Shown here in pieces: positions 8,205-14,107 of a stretch of DNA of 14,107 nt. Source of the DNA: Larix sibirica (Eukaryota; Streptophyta; Pinopsida; Pinales; Pinaceae); contig NWUY0304751403.1 in the NCBI GenBank assembly GCA_004151065.3, positions 1 to 14,107 on the forward strand. The letters run 5' to 3'. Every line of letters starts with the position of its first letter. The stretch's first letter is position 1. The notes beneath the pieces are model-generated. The model saw nothing but the letters and a program-made list of their open reading frames with translations, had not been told where the DNA came from and searched no databases. The position numbers and the translations under genes were made by a program.

Positions 8205-8620
8205 TTAAGAGAGTATTTTAATTTTATCAAAAAATAGTTTCCAATTATTATTAAGATGCAAATTCTCTTCTCTATTCAAATTAGAAATTCTTAGTTTCAT
8301 TTCAATGGTTTTATGAACTAATCTCTTGGAAAGGTGGTCAACCTTGCAAGAACCTTTGTGTTTTCTAGCCAAATATGTTGTCTTGACACTGCAGAGTGTT
8401 GGGATAAACAAATCTATGAGACCTATTCTTGTTGATATCATTTATGTGTTCCTTTATCCTAGTGTGGATAGAAAAACCCATTTTCCCTATGTAAATCAAC
8501 CTTCAAGAGAAAGGGATCTCATAGATACACTGGTTATAGAGGGGTTCAATGGGGTCTTTGGCCGATTCAGGGAGGTACCATACTTTATTGGGGGGATAAA
8601 GACCATCTTAATCTCCTTAC
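8205..8620 (-). pseudogene. GIY-YIG endonuclease domain of the Penelope-like element
   Basis: From 8607 one frame reads PPNKVW, SAKDPIEPLYNQCIYEIPFS, a stop at 8505-8503, then RLIYIGKMGFSIHTRIKEH. The first half-motif, GIY or GVY in active enzymes, is CIY here; the second, YIG, is intact at about 8493-8485, followed by the usual arginine in HTRIKEH. After a frameshift near 8345 the C-terminal part reads KVDHLSKRLVHKTIEMKL and NREENLHLNNNWK, matching the conserved EAIEI...N.NREDG..L...W tail. The domain cleaves DNA during integration of the element. The first motif change, the stop and the shift make this copy dead. Confidence 0.8.
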
Positions 8621-8749
8621 TCCTCAATATTATGCAATCATGTCAATAATCCCTTTAATGTAGTGAAGATAGACATGAGAGTTAAGGTTAGAAGGAGGGT
8701 TATCATAAGGGTGAGGACAAGAGGTCCTTTGAAACCTTAGAAATTTTAC

Positions 8750-9235
8750 CTACGTTATAACCATTGGCTTTGAAGGTGTTGTAGAGGTGGAATTTTTAAA
8801 TCATTACCTGATCCCTATCATAAATTCTAGTGGCTTAAGTAACAACGGTCTTAAGGACACCTACCTTTGGGCAAGGTGATGATGGGAGTATGCATGGAGG
8901 TAATGACTAGTGTGAGTATTCTTCCTATAAACCTGATTAGAAATTTATTACAGTTTTTTGTGACAAGTACGTAGAGGAAGGGAAGGCTCCTACTATTCTC
9001 CATTTCCGTCGTAATTATAATGTAGTTGAATTAGAGGTTGAAGTGATCAAAAGTTTCCAAATTGATCCTCCCCATGGCACCCCCATGGGACCATTCAACA
9101 AAGGTATTGTCAACAAATCTAAGCCACGTATTAGTTTAACAGGATAATAGTTGAGGGCTATGGATTCAAAATGCTCCATGAATAAGTTTGCAATTACAAT
9201 GGATAATGGGGAACCCATTGCAATTCCTTATGCTT
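8750..9235 (-). pseudogene. Penelope-type reverse transcriptase palm and C-terminal extension
   Basis: The minus strand reads GIAMGSPLSIVIANLFMEHF from about 9227, the highly characteristic Penelope palm motif in which MGSPLSPxIAN and MEHFE are near invariant. After a frame slip near 9120 it continues with RFVDNTFVEWSHG, where the catalytic box of the family is Y/F-V-D-D-T. The second aspartate is asparagine here (9108-9106), which would abolish polymerisation. Then come RSLPFLYVLV (family P-F-L-D-V-L-V), VYRKNTHTSHYLHAYSHHH and GVLKTVVT with TFKANGY, all C-terminal landmarks of Penelope RTs. Three frames are needed to read it. Confidence 0.82.
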
Positions 9236-9250
9236 ACTCCTTTGTATTCC

Positions 9251-10511
9251 ATATGTTTTTCTTATTCAAATTTTTTAGGTAATCATGGCATTTTCCAAGT
9301 TTTATTGTTATGTCCGATCGTTGTTCTCAATTTATTGATCTATGTGATCCATTGCAATGGAATTGAATAGGAAACATTATATTTTGAAGATGTACTACCA
9401 ATATGGTGAGCACCATTGGAAAAAATATGCAATGGTTTCCAAAACCATTTGTTCACCATCGTCTGCCATTGAACTAGAGAAAGCCATTGCTCTCTTTCAT
9501 TTTCACTTAATTTATTTAAATATTCAAGTACCAAAGGTTCGAACTAATGACCTAAGTGGTGACGGTAGCAGAAATCCTCACTAAACACAACATCCATAAC
9601 CATTTACCTTCTACTAGCTGGCAAGTTCCAAACCAACAACCAAAGTTATACAGGGAATCAAAAGAATTTTCACTTCACATGATTTACTGGGACAAGTAAA
9701 GCTCACTTAAGCACAAGTTGTTTTCACCAATAAACTTTTATTAACAACTCTTCACATTACATGCAAACATAAATAATATTAAATGTTTTTAAAAAACAAT
9801 AAAACACATGTTATTGCAAAAAAAGGCCATTTTATGCCCATAATAAATGTCCATAGTGAATGAATTGGTGCAAAGGTGACAAAGAAACAAAAGGAAAAGG
9901 TTCATGATGTTGAAGATATAGGCATTGTTACTTCCAATAAAACAACCTCTTCTAGCATTGGGATCCACTAAATTTGTACATAATTGATAATTATCACCAA
10001 GGAGTTGTCATGCAAAGTCATAATTATTTCACACTTCAAAGAATTTTTAAGGATTTCTATGATCTAAAAAAACCCTAAAACACATCACATCAAAAGAAAT
10101 TTGAATTATTTATTTGTGTGGTAATTTTCTTGAAGTGTGTATGTGTTTTGAAACATATTATTTTTTTGAGTTGTAACTCATCATCAGGATCCAGTCCAAA
10201 CATTGGGGCATTTCATAATACACACACAATTTAATTTCAAAAAAATTCTCATAATTATGGTTAAGTACGAAACCTTCATACTCATTTTTTTTAAATTTAT
10301 TTAACTAAACCAAAATAAATAAACAAAACCACCAACTATTTGAACAAGAGCCACGAGGTGGCAATGTCCCCGACATTGCCACTTGCAGTAGTTGTTGCCT
10401 AGTGTGATCAAATATGCTTTAGCGATGAAGAATGCATAAAGACTTGCATGTCCATGTTGAGAATTTGATCTTTTATTTTTTGTTGCAGCTAGCAGTAATG
10501 CAATCAGTAAA
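9251..10511. other. No recognisable gene; AT-rich
   Basis: This stretch lies upstream of the Penelope-like RT on its coding strand, where the RT fingers and N-terminal region would be expected, but I cannot read any conserved block in it. The short motif CCATTGCAATGG and variants recur between about 9210 and 9490. From 9700 to 10300 the sequence is AT-rich with A-runs. A hairpin preceded by CTGATGA occurs at 10167-10187 on the minus strand and is listed separately. Confidence 0.3.
10167..10187 (-). other. Partial hammerhead-ribozyme-like core
   Basis: The minus strand reads CTGATGA followed directly by TGAGT-TACA-ACTCA, a five-pair stem with a four-base loop, and then AAAA. A hammerhead core needs CUGANGA, stem II, then GAAA, so only one core base after the stem differs. 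Penelope-like elements are known to carry hammerhead motifs near their ends, and the site lies about 1 kb upstream of the RT on the same strand. No pairing partner for stems I and III or cleavage triplet was found, so this may be chance. Confidence 0.15.
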
Positions 10512-10658
10512 GCACCTTCATTTGATAAAATAAATATAAAATCAGTAAAACACATTTTTTGCACCTTCATTTGATGAAATAAATATTAAATCAATAAAAC
10601 AAGTTCTTAGCACCTTCATTTGATAAAATAAATATGAAATCAATAAAACAAGACTTAT
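10512..10658 (+). repeat. 49-bp tandem repeat, three copies
   Basis: Three successive units begin with GCACCTTCATTTGAT at 10512, 10561 and 10610, each 49 bp and differing at a handful of positions. The bases just before 10512 (AATCAGTAAA) resemble the middle of a unit, so an older partial copy may precede the array. The period is not a multiple of three, and no protein repeat is implied. Confidence 0.9.
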
Positions 10659-10832
10659 TTTGGCTTGCCTAGACATTGTAGGTTGTAAATGCATGTAGAC
10701 GAACTCATTACTAAGAACAAGATGGAGGGTCATTGTGCAACACAAATTATTGGTTTTTTGAAACCCAAACTATACCTTTCTTCTTTCTCCATGTAAACTT
10801 GATTATAGCCATATGGATTCGTTAATAGCTTC

Positions 10833-10868
10833 TATGATTTTGGGTTGAACTATGATTTTGGGTTGAAC
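10833..10868 (+). repeat. Perfect 18-bp tandem duplication
   Basis: TATGATTTTGGGTTGAAC occurs twice back to back with no mismatch, so the duplication is probably recent. Confidence 0.9.
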
Positions 10869-11534
10869 CTAGTCGAATATTTCGCCTAATATTGAAGGGT
10901 TTCATCATTTATTAAATAGAAAATGATCTTTTTGGCTCGACATTATTAAACTCTACTACATATTCAATTTTTTTGTGTTTCTTTCTTTAGTAAACAAATG
11001 TTTCTTTTAAAATTTCTTTGATTATTTCATATATTTAAATATGTTTAATATGTTTAATATGTTTACCTACTTCACTTTCACATTTTTATTTATTTATTTA
11101 GTTTGATGCTTTACTTATTTTGATGGCATTAGTTGAATTAAAATTTCAAATTTTTCAATTTAGCTTTCAAACAAAAAAACATTGAAATAGATTTAATTTT
11201 TTGTTTTCTTGATTAGGTCGCTTTTGTAAAAATAATTAATAAAGTTTCCAGCATATACTTTTTCCTTTTTGCCAAGGTCTCATTCCCATCTTTTCTCACT
11301 TAGTCTCACGGGTCGAAACTTGATTCAGAGATATTCAATTCTCCTAATCAACACACATCTTTAAGTGACTCTTCTACAACTATAATTTAAACATAGATTT
11401 TGATATAATATGTTTTGCTAGACAGATTTTTATATCACCCCTTTTACCTATTTTCACATCATAATGGATACTTGAAGATAATCAAGAGTTCCCTCTATCA
11501 TATGGTCTTCTTATCTAAAGAACACATTCTTGAA
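10869..11534. other. No recognisable gene; strongly AT-rich
   Basis: T-rich and A-rich sequence without coding frames or RNA signals. It includes a short tandem array of TATGTTTAA at 11040-11065. Confidence 0.3.
11040..11065 (+). repeat. Short tandem repeat of TATGTTTAA
   Basis: Nearly three copies of a 9-bp unit in AT-rich DNA; a simple slippage product. Confidence 0.8.
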
Positions 11535-11790
11535 TATTTGAAGAGAACTAAGTTAATAAACTAATCCTAGTTCCCAAAACTGGATTGATCTTAAACTCAT
11601 GAAAACCCTTAGTTTGTTTCACTCTGAAACCATTATATTAATATAATGGTTACATTACATGCTATTTGAAGAGAACTAAGTTAATAAACTAATCCTAGTT
11701 CCCAGAACTGGATTTGATCTTAAACTCATGAAAACCCTTAGTTTGTTTCACTCCCAAACCATGGTAAACTATTACATTACATGTAATGGT
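11535..11790 (+). repeat. 128-bp tandem duplication
   Basis: The unit starting TATTTGAAGAGAACTAAG at 11535 is repeated from 11663. The first 95 or so bases of each unit are almost identical, with one substitution and one inserted T. The last 30 bases diverge but both end in TACATTACATG followed by related AT-rich sequence. The first copy carries a 24-bp perfect palindrome (11628-11651). In the second copy this is replaced by a shorter one around CATTACATGTAATG. Confidence 0.88.
11628..11651. repeat. Perfect 24-bp AT-rich palindrome
   Basis: AACCATTATATT is followed immediately by its exact reverse complement, with no spacer. The sequence could extrude as a cruciform or be a footprint of a small inverted-repeat element. 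Confidence 0.85.
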
Positions 11791-11937
11791 TGGAACTTAT
11801 TAGTCAAGTAATTCCTTGTTACTTCATGTTACAATAACTATAAATAAAATCCTAATATATATCGTCAATATGCCTAGGGTTAATAAACCAATTATAACAT
11901 TACATTAACGCTATTAATGTTAAACATTACTTTAATC

Positions 11938-11955
11938 ATAATAATAATAATAATA
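11938..11955 (+). repeat. (ATA)6 microsatellite
   Basis: Six uninterrupted ATA units in AT-rich DNA just upstream of the probable LTR. Confidence 0.9.
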
Positions 11956-12008
11956 TACTATTAAAACTGTGAATAAATCTATAATGTTTATTAGATAACA
12001 TCAGTGGT

Positions 12009-12146
12009 AGAAATATCCAGAAGGAGCATTGATTATGGCAGCTGGAATAGTGGTTGGCCAGTCAGCTCAAACAAAATAGAGATATCTAGAAGTAGTGTTA
12101 AATGGGCAGTTGGAACAGTGCTCTCCCAGTCACAGTCTGTGCATAA
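12009..12146 (+). repeat. Two diverged tandem boxes in the LTR U3
   Basis: AGAAATATCCAGAAG at 12009 and AGAGATATCTAGAAG at 12078 open two related blocks that also share GGCAGYTGGAAYAGTG and CCAGTCA. Repeats of this kind act as enhancer or stress-response boxes in several plant Copia LTRs; here the function is inferred from position only. Confidence 0.65.
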
Positions 12147-12297
12147 ATGTCTAGAGAGATCTTTCTAGAGACTTCTAATTTGCATTGTAAATTTATAAAT
12201 GATTAAATTCAGATGAATACCAAGCAATGAAGTAAAAACGCCTTCCAACTTCAGTCTATATCCTATGTGTATTGTATGTCTTTAATTTATGTTTTCA
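12009..12297 (+). mobile_element. 3' part of a Copia-like LTR (U3-R-U5)
   Basis: The segment ends in CA at 12296-12297, three bases before a primer-binding site at 12301, as expected for a 5' LTR. A TATA-like TTTATAAAT lies at about 12190-12198. Upstream of it are two diverged copies of a roughly 60-bp box, spaced 69 bp apart, a layout typical of U3 enhancer repeats. The LTR start, expected to be TG, could not be fixed. It probably lies between about 11800 and 12000. No partner LTR or Copia coding sequence is visible downstream, so the element is truncated or heavily decayed. Confidence 0.55.
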
Positions 12298-12300
12298 ATA

Positions 12301-12312
12301 TGGTATCAGAGA
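12301..12312 (+). promoter_or_regulatory. Copia-type primer-binding site (initiator tRNA-Met)
   Basis: TGGTATCAGAGA matches the plant initiator tRNA-Met primer-binding site TGGTATCAGAGC at 11 of 12 positions. It follows the LTR end CA after a three-base spacer. This is the sequence to which the tRNA primer would pair to start minus-strand DNA synthesis. Confidence 0.75.
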
Positions 12313-13671
12313 TGTAGGGCTGGGCATAACTCCCTCCCGGGAGGCCTGGGATAATGAATTTCAGTGGTCTTATTCCTCTGTACATGATAGAGTGGTAGAG
12401 TTTCAATGTCCTGTGTTTCATTTTATGTAGAGTGTGAGCGCATAAATAAGGGTTTATGTTTCTGTGTGCATATTAGAATACTACAAGTATAGTCTACCAA
12501 TGTGATTTGTAGTTAGGTCTATAGCTTGAAGAAGAAGTATGTTGGTAGTAGTTTGTTGTGCATTAGAGTCTTGCTTTGTAATAGTGAGTTTGAAAGGGTA
12601 TGTGACTGTCAAAAGGTTTGAATTGTAATCCCATGAGTCACCTGTTGAGAGATGGAGGATTGTAGTTGCTGCCCACAAAGAGCATATAGAATGGCAGGAC
12701 GCTTTGGTTTATTGTGCCTTTACAACTGTTTGGTTGTTGTGTCTCTCAGAGTCCACTTTTGGCCATACTAGACATGAACAAATCTATTGATATCTATTTG
12801 TCCTTTAACACCACCATTTTTCAGACAAGCAATCCTGCATGAAAAATTGTATTTCAGTGGTGAAAGTGGTACATGCAAAACAAAAACTGCAGTGCAAGGA
12901 GATGATACTCGCGCAAGGAGATGACACTAGAGTAGAGGTGATTTGCTACAAACCCTGACCAGATTCTGCTGTTGCATGGCCCAATGCAAAAAAATATGTG
13001 CCTGAAACAAAAGTGAATCTTCTTCCTCCTCCAAGGATTTCTCTTCCTCTTTTGCCTCAACTTGCTATTCTAGTTGAAGAATCCGGTCCATAAAAGCTAC
13101 ATAGGTCTCCAATATAAATTGAAATGAAATTGTTGTTATATGATGGGTTTCCAGGGTGGTGGCGCGTTTCCACGGAGGTTAAAAGCGTCAAAGTGAATAG
13201 ATAGGAAACAATATACGCATTGCATTGAATAAGTAGGTGCATTCGGTGCAAGTATGCATTGCATTAAATAGGCAATGATCATTACTCTGCAAAGCGTAAA
13301 CACATTGAACGCTCGTATCTGTGGACGCGTTACTCTGCATCTATCTCTTGCATTCTCGTTGTTGGGTGCCTCCACGAGATATGTAGACAACTGATGTTAC
13401 TTACTTCAATACTCCTGTATAATATATATTGGAAGACTTCACTTATGGCATGAATAGTATTGATTTTTTTCAATGAGAAATGAACAAATAAGTAGAGCTA
13501 ATGTACCTAAAGGAGTTTCCTTTTCCAATGCTAAACTGGATGTTTTTTGGAACTTGCAGAAGTTTCCTCTATCAATGTTATCGATGTGGACTTTCCTTTC
13601 TTCCAGGTACAAGACTTGCAAGAAGAATCTTGGATAAAGCTTGGCCTTTTCTATGGCTTGAACATAGATTC
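12313..13671. other. Interior of the Copia-like element or unrelated DNA; no recognisable gene
   Basis: This is where Copia gag would start, but no gag, integrase or RT motif can be read in any frame. Two near copies of GCAAGGAGATGA (12894 and 12913) form a 19-bp tandem duplication, and GCATTGCATT recurs near 13219 and 13257. A few stop-free stretches exist, for example on the plus strand around 12960-13080 and 13501-13620, without known motifs. Confidence 0.3.
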
Positions 13672-13770
13672 AGAGGCGGTGGTTGTATGGCAGTGAGGCG
13701 ATGGCTATATGACGGTGAGGCTGTGTCGGTGGTGAGAAATGGTTATATGGCGGCGAGGCAGTGGTTGTAG
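13672..13770 (+). repeat. G-rich degenerate minisatellite, about 22-bp period
   Basis: Variants of GAGGCGGTGGTTGTATGGCAGT recur about four to five times with substitutions and one shortened unit. The array is GC-rich and CpG-containing, in sharp contrast with AT-rich flanks. It is open in one plus frame, but the low-complexity product gives no reason to call a gene. Confidence 0.7.
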
Positions 13771-14107
13771 GGAAAAAAATATAAGCCTTAAAGGCGGTGC
13801 AACGGCCCTCACTAGAGTTTATCCATACCATTTAGATGTCACTTCCAAATTAATGTGACATTGTCAGTGTAATATTCTGTTTGCCAAATGTCCATTAATC
13901 CAAAGTTAAAATATATTAAAATATTATATATAATTTGGTTGATATGTTAAGAAATCAAGATCTTTGTTAGAGCGAGTGAAGAAATTTTCCATCGCTCGAG
14001 AACTTCGTCGGCATCCCCGCAATAACGCATAGAAGTTCAAGGCAAATGAAAAGTGAAAGAAATAAAATTAAATCTATTTTTTAATTAAAAAATAAAAACT
14101 ACTAAGT
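13771..14107. other. No recognisable gene
   Basis: AT-rich sequence with a small CpG-containing island at about 13970-14030, where GAGCGA and TCGCTC could form a short hairpin stem. No coding or RNA gene signal is seen. Confidence 0.3.

Larger units (their letters stand above)
8205..9250 (-). mobile_element. Penelope-like retroelement remnant with GIY-YIG endonuclease (Dryad-like)
   Basis: In minus-strand order the segment shows the RT palm, a C-terminal RT extension, a connector and a GIY-YIG endonuclease, the diagnostic architecture of EN(+) Penelope-like elements. These elements copy themselves by target-primed reverse transcription and are abundant in animals. In plants they are known, as I recall, from conifers under the name Dryad, attributed to ancient transfer from arthropods. 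The 5' part of the RT (fingers) is not recognisable above about 9250, and the 3' end fades near 8205. Numerous stops and at least four frameshifts show long inactivity. Confidence 0.82.

Noticed and set aside
9340-9534. Small minus-strand gene near an ATGGC start
   Set aside because: A frame starting MAFSSSMADDGEQ has a plant-like start context but ends after 30 codons and matches nothing I know.
9535-9560. GGTTCGAAC as a tRNA or SINE B box
   Set aside because: A B-box-like match exists, but no A box at proper distance and no cloverleaf could be found on either strand.
10512-10658. CRISPR array
   Set aside because: The units are directly tandem without unique spacers, and the window is eukaryotic.
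13970-14000. GAGCGA/TCGCTC hairpin as a terminator or regulatory RNA
   Set aside because: The stem is only six to eight pairs with a bulge, and there is no associated gene.

Overview
This window looks like nuclear DNA of a seed plant, most likely a conifer. It is AT-rich and gene-poor, with no intact long reading frame, and it is packed with decayed retroelements. Two plant-type primer-binding sites complementary to initiator tRNA-Met are visible, and there is a degraded plant-type (RR-TZF) CCCH zinc-finger gene. The conifer call rests mainly on a Penelope-like retroelement with a GIY-YIG endonuclease. From memory, among land plants such elements (published as 'Dryad') are described from conifers. 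No database search was possible, so all family names come from reading translations and recalled motifs.

Layout. 1-1869: non-coding repeat-like DNA with a diverged 51-bp direct repeat and a higher-GC block I cannot name. 1870-2560 (-): remnant of a Ty3/gypsy element (zinc knuckle plus protease). 2561-3889: nothing recognised. 3890-4245: primer-binding site and probable LTR of a minus-strand Copia-like element. 4420-4876 (+): a C-terminal coding fragment, 3'UTR-like sequence and A-runs, possibly a 5'-truncated retrocopy. 5030-6530 (-): a second, different Ty3/gypsy remnant with the unusual order protease, gag-like domain, pre-RT linker, cut off where RT should begin. 6500-7306 (-): an RR-TZF zinc-finger pseudogene joined almost directly to that protease. 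7307-8051: unrecognised. 8052-8139: a 44-bp tandem duplication. 8205-9250 (-): the Penelope-like element (RT palm, connector, GIY-YIG). 9251-11534: AT-rich sequence with short tandem repeats. 11535-11790: a 128-bp tandem duplication containing a perfect 24-bp palindrome. About 12009-12312 (+): the 3' part of a Copia-like LTR with duplicated U3 boxes, a TATA-like site and a primer-binding site. 12313-14107: unrecognised, with a G-rich minisatellite near 13672-13770.

Nothing here appears to encode a working protein. The interest lies in the history. A transkingdom-type Penelope element has lost a catalytic aspartate. A regulatory zinc-finger gene has lost the third cysteine of both fingers and lies against a retroelement protease. 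Two gypsy lineages with different domain orders are present. Several premature stops and motif losses look like C-to-T or G-to-A transitions, as expected in heavily methylated plant DNA.
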